The position numbers and the translations under genes are program-made. Positions 10,518 to 20,784 of a stretch of 64,000 bases of DNA are shown in pieces (the stretch's first letter is position 1; each line of letters opens with the position of its first letter). Origin of the DNA: Tolypocladium sp. Sup5 PDA-1 (lineage: Eukaryota; Ascomycota; Sordariomycetes; Hypocreales; Ophiocordycipitaceae); NCBI GenBank assembly GCA_000750105.3, contig JPHH03000005.1:744001-808000 (forward strand), read 5' to 3'. The notes beneath the pieces are model-generated. The model did no database searches, had not been told where the DNA came from, and worked only from the letters and a program-made list of their open reading frames with translations.

Positions 10518-11655
10518 ATGGCTAATTTCGTCTATTCACCTCTTCGAAGTCGGGTCAAATTCGGGACCGGTACTCTCCAGTCCCTTCCCGACGAATTGTC
10601 CCAATTGAATCTGAAATCATCCCTCGTATTGTCGACTTCCGGCAGACGAGCGCTGGCGCAAGAGATAGAGGGATTGATCGGGGAGCGATGTGTCGGTATT
10701 TTCAGCGAAGCAGTCATGCACACGCCGGTCGAGGTGACCGAAAAAGCGGTGCAACTCGCCAAGGCGCTGCAAGCCGACAGCATCATATCCGCCGGTGGCG
10801 GCAGCACCATCGGCCTTGGAAAGGCTATCTCCATTCGTACAGGCCTACCTCATGTCTGCATTCCCACCACTTATTCCGGGAGCGAAATGACGCCGATTCT
10901 GGGGGAGACGTCAGAGGGCCATAAGACAACGCGTCGAGATCCCAGCATCCTTCCGGGGTTGGTCATCTACGATGTAAACCTGACAATGAGCTTACCGCCC
11001 CAAGTGTCCGCCACGAGCGGTATCAACTCGATTGCTCACGCAGGTTAGTCGTACTTTGTGGCCACACCGTCCGCCAGATTGAAAGTTCGGCTAATTTGAT
11101 TCCCTAGTTGAGGCTCTGTACGCGAAGGATTCGAATCCCATTATATCTCTTCTCGCCACAGAAGGGGTGAAATCACTCTCAACGGCATTGGCAGTTCTCA
11201 TTTCCTCCCCGACGGATCCTGCGGCTCGCTACAACGCCCTCTACGGAGCCTGGCTGTGTGGAAGCTGTCTCGGAAGCACGAGCATGGCTCTGCATCACAA
11301 GATCTGCCACATCCTTGGAGGCTCCTTCCAGCTTCCTCATGCGGAGACCCACACGATCATCCTGCCCCATTCATTAGCTTACAATGCGCCAGCTATTCCG
11401 GAAGCAATGAAGAAGCTGGCCACGGTACTACCAGGAAGCAAGGGAGACGCCATTCACGGGTTGAATATGCTCCTAGATACACTGGGCGTGAAACGTGCAT
11501 TGAAGGATTTTGGCATGAAGGAAGAAGATATCGGCAAGGCAGCATATATTATATCATCGAACCCTTATGAGAACCCGAGACCGGTCCAGCATGACTTGCT
11601 CAAGGAAATCATAAGGAGGGCTTGGGCTGGGGAGAGTGCGAGAGTAGAGATTTGA
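10518..11655 (+). CDS. Maleylacetate reductase (iron-containing alcohol dehydrogenase family)
   Basis: Two exons, 10518-11043 and 11108-11655, join in phase to 357 residues, the normal length for this enzyme. The N-terminal dinucleotide-binding part has SIISAGGGSTIGLGKA; next come CIPTTYSGSEMTPI and GINSIAHAVEALYA across the intron. The C-terminal helical domain holds LHHKICHILGG and LPHAETHTIILPH, with the conserved histidines. Maleylacetate reductase converts maleylacetate to 3-oxoadipate with NAD(P)H, the step after hydroxyquinol ring cleavage. With the dioxygenase gene 350 bases away in convergent orientation, the assignment to a hydroxyquinol pathway is strong. Both family and context support it; cofactor choice is not visible. 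Confidence 0.92.
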
Positions 11656-12001
11656 TATTTCTTTTCCCTTGATCATGTAAAGTACAGTAGACAAACGAAA
11701 CACGCAGTTTTACTTAATGCATACTTGTCTTATCATTGTCTGGTGGCTCCAGAAAGCGTAAACCCGATGCTTCACGCTTGAGTAAAAGAAGCCCGTTCAG
11801 CGCGTATCCAGTTCCGTCGTAAGTTGCCTTTGAGTTATGCCCCGCGCTAATATGGGTGCTTCATTTTATACACTTTGTTATATATAGACGTAACGGGCCA
11901 GCACGGAAGGATATGGCAAGCTCATAGAGACATAGCGGCTATAGCAATTACGAGGCACTCAAAAGTAAGCCGTCTTAGACTTTTCACATATTTGTGCATT
12001 G
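11656..12001. other. Convergent intergenic spacer
   Basis: The spacer lies between the 3' ends of the maleylacetate reductase and dioxygenase genes. No further feature was seen. Confidence 0.5.
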
Positions 12002-13098
12002 CTAATCGACATCGGGCACCGGTAGCCCATCCCAAATCCTTGCCTTTCTGCCCAAACGCTCGAGCGCGGTCAGACTGTTCAGATCTCGCAGATCGCTGGC
12101 TTCTTTCTCGGTAACGAGGACGAAGTCGTACTTCAAGATTGACCAAGCAGAGAGGTTCTCTCGCTCCTCGTCAGAGAGGTATTCTGCGGCCGTGGCGGAG
12201 TCCAGGGGCAAAATATCGACAATCAGACTATCCTTGACCCCAAATACGGCATCGGAAGTAATATAGGGGTCTTTTCGGTCGTAGACTGCACTGTTGAGAA
12301 CGAGCCAGTCAGTTTTGTATGCATTCTGGTTTCATCGGGCCATGGCACCACTGGGGACGGCCGACAGGAATACACTTACGTGATCAGATGATCGTAGCCC
12401 GGTTTCTCAAACATGAAATGCATGTGCGCCGGTCTATAGGGATGCCTATAGACCCTCTTCAAAAATTGCCCCACGGGTCCATCGTGCGGGATGGGGTAGG
12501 ATACGGGCTTTATGGCTTTGAACCAGAAGCCACCATCCTCGTCGCTTTGCATCACGCACCTCCCGTCTGGGCCATCCTTATCGGCATGTTGTACATCGTA
12601 GAATCCGCTCGAGTCAGTCTCCCAGATATCGATCTTGACGCCGTGGACCGGACACCCCTGGGTATCCTTCACGGTGCAGAGCACCAAGAGAGGCTGGCCC
12701 TTTTCGTCTTGCGATATTTGTGAGCCTCGGGCGACTAGTTCGGCTTCGTGAGTGTGAAATGGACCCAGAACTGTCCCTGCAGTCGATGCCGGCGGCTTCG
12801 GGTGATCGATAGCGTCGATCAAGAGAGACAGTCCAAAGACGTCGGAGAGGAGGATAAATTCTTGGCGCACATCTGTGCAGGTCTGGCCGACCGCGGTCAG
12901 GAACTGGATACCGGCCATCCATTCTTTGGTTGACAAACGGGTCTCGCGGGCAAAGTCATGAAGGTGGTGGACTAGCCTCTCCAGAACGTACTTCGTGCGA
13001 AGATCTGGGTTTCCGGAATTCATAGCAATGGTATTTTCGGTAACAGTATCATCGTTCATATTCATGATGACCGGAAGCTTTATCTGTGACGGATCCAT
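12002..13098 (-). CDS. Intradiol ring-cleavage dioxygenase, hydroxyquinol 1,2-dioxygenase type
   Basis: Two exons, 13098-12380 and 12290-12002, join in phase to 335 residues. The N-terminal helical dimerisation domain of catechol dioxygenases (about residues 30-120, with STKEWMAGIQFLTAVGQ) precedes the beta-sandwich catalytic domain. The ferric ligands are visible: Tyr in SSGFYDVQ, then Tyr-His-His in YRPAHMHFMF. After the intron DPYITSDAVFGVKDSL closes the fold. The enzyme would open hydroxyquinol (1,2,4-trihydroxybenzene) to maleylacetate; catechol dioxygenases share the fold, but the adjacent maleylacetate reductase favours hydroxyquinol. The ATG at 13098 was taken because the longer open frame upstream starts with a non-ATG codon. 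Confidence 0.92.
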
Positions 13099-13901
13099 GG
13101 TGAACGAAGTTGCTCGTTGGATGTCTCTCGACAATAGTGATAGCAGAGCTTGGGGGGAGAGAGGCTCGCTCAAGGAGTAACGAGGTAGACTAGACAGAGG
13201 GACTTCACTGTAACGCGTGCTATCAGGAGTCAGATCCTGACTTCGAAGAGATTGGGCAATAGAAGGGCAACTCAATCAATAGAAAGCGCAACTGAATCAA
13301 AAAGGAATAATGTTTGCTAGCATTTGATGTACCTCTCTGGTTTGTAGCTTAATAGGTACGAAGTATTATGAGTCGCTTATTTCCGAGTTCGTTCTACGAT
13401 GTTGATAAGGTTCATAAGCATTTACTCAGCAAGGGAACTCTTCCAGCCTCCCACCTCCACCAACCCCATATTACCCCATCCCTTAATGCACGACCGTCCC
13501 CCATCCACCCGTTAGTGGACCCCCGGGAACCGCACTCGGGAGTAGCCTCGTTCGACTTGTAGTCTAGATTTGGCCTCTGCCATGACTCGGTAACCCACCG
13601 GCAGAACCGAAATCATGCCGGAGCCTTGGCCGAAGACACCCCGCGACGTCGCCCGCTAATGAAGCGCGATCGACGACCCCAGCTTTTATGGCGATGTCGG
13701 TGGATCCTGCTGTACTTGTCACTGTGATGATGCGAGTTGCGCCTACTTCGTACTACTCTAGTACTCCCTACCAGGGTCTTTTTTATTGACCCGATATGGA
13801 ATTCCGATCGACCAATCACTATCCTCTTCAAATTTATCCTATGGGCCAGGGAATACCACCTTGGATATTGGACGTATGAATAGACAAACGCTCCGTTCAC
13901 G
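13099..13901. other. Intergenic, promoter side of the dioxygenase gene
   Basis: No gene was recognised in these 800 bases. They mark the right edge of the aromatic cluster; everything from here to about 16.1 kb is gene debris. Confidence 0.5.
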
Positions 13902-14560
13902 ATGGCAGCCATGGAGACGCCGGAGAAGAGCCCCCCTCAGACGCGTCTTGCCCTTCACTAAGAGCCATCCATCCGCCTTCAGAAGAGTCGCAGACAATTC
14001 TGGCGTTGCCAGTCTTCCTCCTCGCGGTGTTATTCCTCTCGCTCCATGCTATGGGCGGGAGCTCCAAGGACTGTGGACATGGACCTGGACATGGACACAA
14101 GAAGCCCAACTTTATCTTTATTATGACGGACGACCAGGACCTGCACCTCAACTCCCTCGACTACCAGCCCGTCGTGCAGAAGCAATTCGTCTAAAAGGGA
14201 ACCTAGTTCAAAAAGCACTTTTGCACCGTTTCACTGTGCTGCCCGTTAAGAGTCTCGTTGCTCACGGGTAGGGCGCTCATAACACCAACGTCACCGACGT
14301 CAACGCTGTAAGTGCCTCTAAAATCGCTTTGTCGAGCAGAACTGATAATTGTTGTTACATTTAGCCATACGGTATTTCTGCATATTATAAGCGACGCGAG
14401 TCATCGTGCTTATAGACTAACCTTGCTCGTAACAGGTGGCTACGGCAAGTTTATCGCCGAAGGACTCAACGACAACTACCTACCAGTCTGGCTGCAAGGC
14501 GCCGGCTATAACACATACTATACCGGCAAGTTGATGAACGGGCAGTGTCATCCACCCAAG
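13902..14560 (+). pseudogene. Arylsulfatase pseudogene (N-terminal third)
   Basis: A start at 13902 (MAAMETPEKSPP) loses frame in a six-C run near 13931; one more C would continue into a hydrophobic anchor LPVFLLAVLFLSL. Then come the sulfatase motifs KPNFIFIMTDDQD (calcium-binding Asp pair), HFCTVSLCCPLRVSLLTGR (the C-x-P-S-R formylglycine site, here with Ser changed to Leu by tta) and, after a normal intron ending taacag, YLPVWLQGAGYNTYYTGK. In-frame stops at 14192-14194 (taa) and 14204-14206 (tag) and a one-base loss near 14270 break the gene, and the remaining two thirds are missing after about 14,560. The sulfatase fold alkaline-phosphatase-type enzyme would hydrolyse sulfate esters; this copy cannot. 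Confidence 0.85.
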
Positions 14561-15066
14561 AAGATCTCTTAGGGGAGGTATTACCTGTGCGCAGAGTGGC
14601 GTCTACTTCAGCAGTGCTCCGACTCCCTGTGGAGCTTCTCGTTCTCATTGTAGCGTCTCTGAAGCCTTGCGATCTGGTGTCTATGCTACGAGCCTTGCCT
14701 GTGCTTGCCCGCCTGGTTGTCCCTGCACAGACGACTTTCGGCGACCGAGATGGCAACGCGGTCCTGCACCTGTTGGCAACAGCGGGACGGTGTGAATTGC
14801 TACGAATCCTGCTTGAGAGAATCAGGGGCAACGCAAACTTGAGAAACAAACGCGGACAGACACCATTGTCGCACGGGGCCAAGTCCGGCCATGAGGCAGT
14901 TGTGCGATTGTTCATGACTCGAGCCGATGTCAACCCAGATACCAAAGAGAGAAACGGCCGAACCGCACATTCATGGGCAGCAGAGAATGGGAGTGAAGCA
15001 ATTGTAAAGCCTTCTTCTTGGCCATTGCCAGAGCCGTCATTGCGATGCTACAGATATCAGAGTTAA
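14545..15066 (+). pseudogene. F-box / ankyrin-repeat protein fragment
   Basis: An open frame without a credible ATG at its start encodes an F-box-like LPVELLVLIVASLKP followed by ankyrin repeats: GNAVLHLLATAGRCELLRIL, NKRGQTPLSHGAKSGHEAVV and NGRTAHSWAAENGSEAIVK. It directly follows the broken sulfatase, overlapping its end, and stops after three repeats. Such proteins are numerous in fungal genomes and serve as substrate adaptors of SCF ubiquitin ligases. The missing start and abrupt end suggest a truncated copy. Confidence 0.65.
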
Positions 15067-15253
15067 TACTCAGGACAGAGAAATATAGGATTCGAGAATA
15101 TGAGAACATACCTTGCCGCCGTCGCCATTGTTGCTGCGCAGTAAGGCCGGAGAGCAGATGGGAATCCATTCCTGTCGTGGTCTATATCAGGCCGATTGAA
15201 CTGTCCGTTTTGACTAGTAGTTGCCGATCCATCGAATCTAGCCGGACATCTTC

Positions 15254-15346
15254 TCACTTCATCAGCAGTTTTGCTATTGGCTCATGCCCGCTTTCGGCCG
15301 CGAAAGATAATGGTGTTCGGCCGCTCTTCGTCCGAGAATCTGGCGC
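15254..15346 (-). pseudogene. Ankyrin-repeat fragment in inverted orientation
   Basis: On the minus strand this piece encodes KSGRTPLSFAAESGHEPIAK followed by LLMK and a stop, a clear ankyrin repeat closely similar to the plus-strand repeats ending 200 bases to the left. No start or further repeats are found. It is either an inverted fragment of the same gene family or the product of a local inversion. Confidence 0.55.
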
Positions 15347-15417
15347 GACGCCTGGTCGTAAGTAATCTAGAAACCTCCAGAACCTTTCATTGATAGACAT
15401 TACTTAGAAGCGAGACG

Positions 15418-15860
15418 ATATGCAGCGCTACCACTGCAGACAATTTGGGCATCGCGTTGCAGATTGTCCGTAGAAGCAGCTGGACGTTGACCACAATGCC
15501 ATCCAGGCGGCCATGCCCTTGGCCAGTCGTTTCTCCAGCCCGTGAGTATATCCCACTTCGATCTCCAAAGACTCCAGGCTAACAAGGATTGGCTTTTAGA
15601 CGGTTGAGCGCTTGTCGGCCGAAGTAGCCACATCGAAAGCGGAGAACGATATACCAATATCTAAGCTCGCAGTCAGCCGCCGAGAGTTGAAAGAAGTCTG
15701 AGATCTAATGCACAAGATGGCGGAGAAGCTGGATGCTGAGATAGCTCGCATCAAGGAGACCCTGGAGAGCCCAAGAGAGCAACCGAAGAGCAACCTTGCG
15801 GGCGGTGTCAAGGAGGACGGTGATGTTGTTGTTAAGACTGAGAAACCATGAGGGCCCGAT
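15418..15860 (+). pseudogene. Coiled-coil / zinc-knuckle remnant, possibly of a retroelement
   Basis: Around 15425-15470 the plus strand encodes YHCRQFGHRVADCP, a CCHC-knuckle-like pattern with the first cysteine replaced. Further on, after a possible intron (gtgagt, a gctaac branch site, ttttag at about 15597), a charged helical frame reads TVERLSAEVATSKAEND, is broken by a tga, and resumes as KLDAEIARIKETLESPREQ to a stop at 15849-15851. The last part and the bases beyond resemble sequence at 56,563-56,770, so it belongs to a repeated element. No start codon or intact domain is present, and the family could not be named. Confidence 0.4.
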
Positions 15861-15990
15861 TTGTCCGTGCCTGATTCCACCGTCTGCTCTTGCAAAGTGA
15901 TTCGTGGGCATCTCTGTCCGCAGTCCTGTCGCGTCATACTACCACGGCCCTGGTAGATTGCAGGAATAGCAACGAGAGAGGCAACAACAG
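15806..15990. repeat. Dispersed repeat, copy 1
   Basis: The stretch shares ordered segments with 56,563-56,730: gtgtcaaggagga, gagggcccgattt (gagagcccgattt in the other copy), aagtgattcgtg and gcaggaatagcaa. Gene remnants end in it. It looks like the 3' end of a transposable element. Confidence 0.55.
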
Positions 15991-16002
15991 CAACGGGAGG
16001 GA

Positions 16003-16089
16003 GTGGGAGCAACAAGAAGAAGTGGGAGCAACAAGAAGAAGTGGGAGCAACAAGAAGAAGTGGGAGCAACAAGAAGAAGTGGGAGCAAC
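16003..16089. repeat. 19-bp tandem repeat, about 4.6 copies
   Basis: The unit gtgggagcaacaagaagaa repeats exactly at 16003, 16022, 16041 and 16060, with a partial copy to 16089. Less perfect related units lie just upstream. It is non-coding as far as can be seen. Confidence 0.95.
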
Positions 16090-16300
16090 GGATGGAAATA
16101 GGAGCACCGGGTGGAATAAGCTGGATTCAAGCTCTGTCATGTTATACAACTCATGATATCAGTAGATCAGCCACACGGCCTCGCACGCAAGCCAGACGCC
16201 CAACACCTGTACCATATGCCCACTCTACAAAACTCGCTGCCACATGTCCCAAGCCGTAGTAGGTATCTATCCTTTCAACTTGCCACCACATATCCCCACC

Positions 16301-18486
16301 TCATTGCGCATTCTCCGATATCAGCGTCTGCAGTTCCAACGGACTCAGCGTGCTCCTCCGCCGCGACGCAGCCTTGCCCGGCTTGCGATCCCGTTTGCGC
16401 TTCTCGGGCTTGGGCTGCTCCTCGTCTTGCGGGGCGGGATCGTGCTTGATTGGGTCGACATCCTCCGTAGGTCGGTCTGGCTCAGGGGCTGCAGCTGGCT
16501 TTTCGTCCCCGGATGCGGTTCTGGCCATCGGGGGTCTCCTGACGCCGCCACGCACGGCCTTGAGCTTTGCTCGGACGCGTGCCGCGTCGGCTTCCTTCTC
16601 GGAGGCGGCGAGCTTGGCGGCGATGGTGGACATGGTCAACGGACTCTGTTGCGGCGCTGGGTCGGCGTTGCGGGGGAGTGATGGCCGTGATGTGACTCGA
16701 CAGGGGGTATTGCGGACATCTGCAGCTGGGCCGCTCTCGCTTTGCTGGGCCTCTTCGGGTTCCTGCTTAAACTCTCCAGATTCGAGAGTCTCTGGTTGCC
16801 TAGCAGACTCTGGCTCCGGCTTGGACAAGAGCACATCGTCCAAGGATGACCGAGACGGCGAGCGAGGTCGCTCTAGAGACTTCTGGCCCCTACTGGGAAG
16901 ACGTGTCTGCGCTGCCATGGCCCTGGGGCGGACCGGCAGCGACCGCATCGACTTTGACGCGGCCGCAAGATCCCGCGTATTCTCCTCGACGATTGCAGGA
17001 AAGTCCCCGGGCCGTGGCCGCGATCGCCCGTTCTGAAGAGAGCCCCGGTTGCCTGCCGATGCGGAGTTTCGGAGTGGGCTCAGCTGAGGAGGCTCGGGCA
17101 GTGGTGATGAGTCGGGGGAGGGTTGAGGTACACCTTGCAGAACCTCGACATTCGCCTGCTCGAATTCGAAATTTTCCACGGGGACGTTATCCTCGTACCC
17201 GGTGGATTCGCCATCTGTTTCGCCATGGGCTTGCGCGTATTGATCGTCATAGTCCGGTTCAGGCACGAGGCCGACAGAGTCTTGACTTGGCGGGCATGGA
17301 GAGCGCAGAGAAGGCTCGACATCATCCTCAGCCTCCTCCGCCACTGCTTCCAGTCCCAACCCAAACGCCTGCCTCGTCTCCTCTACGTCGTTCACACGCA
17401 CCGGGCTCAGGCGCAGTCCCATCCTCAGCTCCTCGTCGCAGACCTGTCTTCCGCTCGAAGCCATCCTCTTCCGCCAGCCATCCATTAGGTGGACAGCCTC
17501 CTTCCAGCGAGTCTCCATCTTGACCCAGCCCGTCTTCAGGCGGCTAATCTCTTCCTCCCGCACCATGACTTCTTCAATGGGCACAAAGGACGGGTTTGTC
17601 AGGATGTTTCGCATGTGCTCCATCACAGCGTCCAGCTCCGCAGCCAGGTCCTCACAACTCTGCCGCTTAGCCACCTGAGGGTCTCCTCTCTCTTCGCCCT
17701 GGTATCCGCTCATTTGTCGAAGTTGGCCCATGGCGCGCTGCATCACATTCAGGATAGTCTCGTTCTCCTCGCTCAGGTTCTGCGCCAGCTTGGCGAGGTA
17801 TGCGTTCGTCTCGCTCCGCAAATTGTAGTCGTCTGTTATGATACTCCCTGATCGTGTCGGAGAGTCTTTTTCGTGGTTGATGTCGCCTGTAACGTTGATT
17901 GTTGTTACCGCTGGGTTGGCTCTCGAGCCGCGCGACCGTCCAGCTTCGCCGAGCTGCTTCTTCAGGGTATCGATTTGGCGGTCCCGCCGCCGTACTTCGG
18001 TCGCGCACGTAGTGCGGGTTTGCGACACCGAGGCCTTCATCCGCGCAATGTCCTCCTTGAGGCCGCGCACGTTGGCGTCCGCTGATTTGAGCTGCGTCTT
18101 CAAGACCGCCTCGGATGCCGTCGCAATGTCCGCCTTGCGCTTCTCCTCTGTGTTCTTTTCGGCCAGACGGGCAATATCGCTCGTATGTTTCAAGTTTTCT
18201 GCGCGAAGGTTTCGCATCGCCGCCGAGAGCGACTCGCGATGTTCTGCATCGCGCTGCGCATGCGTTAACTCTTGTTGCCGTCGCAACGGATATTCTGGAG
18301 TCTTACGTCGCGCCTGAGTATCAGGTCATTGACGATGCCTATTATGCGACCCGCGGTAGCTGGATCGTCGCTGCCCTTGCCTGCGTTTGCGAAATCGATG
18401 GCCTGGCCATCGCGCAGCAGTCCCCTCGAGAGAAGCTGGTTGTTGATGTACAGCGACGCCGTGCGGAGGTTCTCGGTGTCGATCAT
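16301..18486 (-). CDS. TinA-like (NIMA-interactive, ADIP-domain) coiled-coil protein
   Basis: Two exons, 18486-18307 and 18253-16301, separated by a 53-nt intron, join in phase to 710 residues. The N-terminus (ENLRTASLYINNQLLSRGLL, then IIGIVNDLILRRD) is the conserved start of the afadin/alpha-actinin-binding (ADIP) domain found in Aspergillus TINA. It is followed by a heptad-rich coiled coil to about residue 130, another helical block near residues 200-300, and a long disordered, proline- and acid-rich tail ending in a basic segment KPEKRKRDRKPGKAASRRR that could be a nuclear localisation signal. TINA binds the mitotic kinase NIMA and sits at spindle pole bodies; this role is inferred from family. 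No catalytic domain is present. Confidence 0.75.
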
Positions 18487-19842
18487 GTTGACTCGTGAGA
18501 TTGGTGTCGAACAAACACCGCAATATTCGGATCACCGCGCTCGCTCCCTCCGATTTTTGGGAATGGTCTGACGATGTTGAAGCTTGGTCGCGAATTCTGC
18601 GTGTCGATGGTATGTTGCCGGGTCCAGCGCAACGGACGTTTTTTGGTTGCTAGGTGGAGAAAGTAAACAATGACAGACCACCACGATGACTAAGCCTTAA
18701 CTTGCAACCAACACCACCCCCCCAAACCGGCTCGAAGACGAGTAAGAACCGCATTAAATGTCGTTCTGCAGGTATAATCTAGCCGTGGAAAGTGTCAAAT
18801 GAAGAGAATTGAAGTGCTGAGGACCTCCATGGGTGTGGTGGCGTTTGGAACATGCGAAAAGGTGTGAACCCATCCCTCTTGGTCAGGGCGTCTGGTCGAC
18901 ATGTTACTGGTACTCTCAGCAGCAATGCTTGATTTGAGGCGGGCTATCACATGTTTGCGGTATGAAGCAGTGGGCGATAAAAGGCCAAAGAGGTCACGAA
19001 GTTGGGGCCTGATGGAGATCTCCTTCCCATTCTACATGAACACTCTGGGTATCGTTCGACATGATGCTGATCCCTAGACTATTAGCCGTGGGTGACTTCA
19101 AAGTTCTTCAAGGCCGTTTCAGGATCCAGTACAAATATGCAGAAACAAGCGGGAACATGAGCGCGCAATAGACATAAAGCGCAATCTAGGTAAGCCTGTT
19201 GGACATGGCAAAGCAGGGTGCCTCCCGAAGGAGAGGGGTCGAAGTCACAAGGAATAATAATTCAAGGAACAGGCTGTATGTGTACTTGTACGCTTCCTCG
19301 CCATTGCTCGACTAGTTCTCTAGTCCGTTAAGTCTACGTGACATCCAGTGGTATATCTTGTCAGATATAGAGAGACGATGGGCTCTATGACGCCGCTTTA
19401 ATGCCTGCATACCTTGTTGACTTGCCCTGCAGCCATTAAACTATTTGACAGAGAGCGCACGCATGGCTCCCCGTGTGCTTGACGTGGCTGTGCAATTTGC
19501 AATGCTAACCCAGGCCATCCACTCCTTGCTAGGCTGTCGAAAGGCGTTGGCCGAGGGGCGTCCTGTCGCTTCAGCCTTGTAGATCTATAATGACACTTCG
19601 TAGGTTAGCTTGCTTCTCCGTAGCAACCCGAAAGTGAAATAAATCGGCATCTCATAGTCTCAGACAATTTGAGAAGATTTTGGTAATGCGGTTGTCTTCA
19701 GCATTCGCCAGCAGCAGGTCAGGGTTACCCCCGTCCTCGCCGGTGCTTTGATGGCCCCGCAGCGTCATCATGATAGGGGACAAGGACGAAAAGGAAGAGT
19801 TGAACGTACTTCAAGAACAGTCTGTCCTCGTCATGGAAGCGC
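18487..19842. other. Intergenic, no gene seen
   Basis: This 1.36-kb stretch contains the promoter of the TinA-like gene on its left and the 3' region of RRP7 on its right. No open frame with family features, RNA gene or repeat was recognised. Confidence 0.5.
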
Positions 19843-20784
19843 TCATGTCTCGGGCCTGAACTTGCCCCTCTTCTCCCGCATGGCGTCCACCTTTCTCCTA
19901 TCCTCCTGGAAGCGCCTCAACAGGGCAAACTGCTCCTGTTTCCGCCTCTCGCGGAGCTGGAAGCGGTAAAAGTCCTTCATCTCAGACTTCTTCTTCTCCT
20001 GCTTGTCCACCATCCTCTGCTTCGCTTCCTCGGCTTCGTTTCGGCTCGCTGGCGCTGCCCTGCCACCACGGGTGACGGTGACGAAGCCATCCTCGTCGGG
20101 CTCATTGCGCAGTCTCTTGGCCAGCTCTACGGCGTCCTTTTCCTTGCGGTTGAAGGCGTTGAAGAAGGCGTGTACCGCTGTCTGTGTCTCGGTCTTGTCG
20201 ACGCGGCAGAGTTGTAGATGCGTGGAGACCCAGGGAGAGCCCAACGGGGGTACTTCGTCTGCGAGATTGTCGCCCCAAACCGGATACTTCTTCGTCTTTT
20301 GAACCTTGGCGATCGCCTTGAGAACCAGCTGCACGCTCTTCTCGTCGGCCAGCAGCACGACAGCCGTGCCACTACTCCTGTGCAACTGGCGTGTCCATAT
20401 CTCTGGTAGTCGTGTAGCCTCCTCTTCCCGCTCTCGCTCTTCCATTTCCACCTCTGCGCGCTTCCGCTTCCGCGCCAAGGCTGTTACTTTGGTGGCATGC
20501 GCAGGGTCGACAGGGAGCGCCGTCTTGGTCTCGTCGTCAAAGGCCATGGTCTCGAACCGTCCTGCGCCGACGAGATCGGCAAACACGGCCCTGAAGTGCG
20601 GCTCTGTGCTGTCTGCGGGGATGTTTTTCAGGAACAGGCTTCTTGAGTCGTTTGGTGTCGGTATTTTGGGCGCATTTCGTCGTATTCTGACCTCGTGGAT
20701 TGCGGTCTGGGGGAAGGAGGGGACGGGTGGCATGCGGATGGGGAGAATGGCGAATTGATCGCTGATTCCTTCGACGGGAGCCAT
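19843..20784 (-). CDS. RRP7: Ribosomal RNA-processing protein 7 (Rrp7)
   Basis: A single exon of 313 residues. An RRM-like N-terminal half (SRSLFLKNIPADSTEPHFRA, with GTAVVLLADEKSV as a later strand) leads to the Rrp7 C-terminal domain, recognised by PDEDGFVTVTRGG and the very basic end KKKSEMKDFYRFQLRERRK. Rrp7 acts in the UTP-C/CURI complex in the nucleolus during small ribosomal subunit assembly. The length agrees with fungal Rrp7. The gene is divergent from the TMEM19-like gene to the right, with 730 bases between their starts. Confidence 0.9.
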   Translation of the reverse strand: MAPVEGISDQFAILPIRMPPVPSFPQTAIHEVRIRRNAPKIPTPNDSRSLFLKNIPADSTEPHFRAVFADLVGAGRFETMAFDDETKTALPVDPAHATKVTALARKRKRAEVEMEEREREEEATRLPEIWTRQLHRSSGTAVVLLADEKSVQLVLKAIAKVQKTKKYPVWGDNLADEVPPLGSPWVSTHLQLCRVDKTETQTAVHAFFNAFNRKEKDAVELAKRLRNEPDEDGFVTVTRGGRAAPASRNEAEEAKQRMVDKQEKKKSEMKDFYRFQLRERRKQEQFALLRRFQEDRRKVDAMREKRGKFRPET

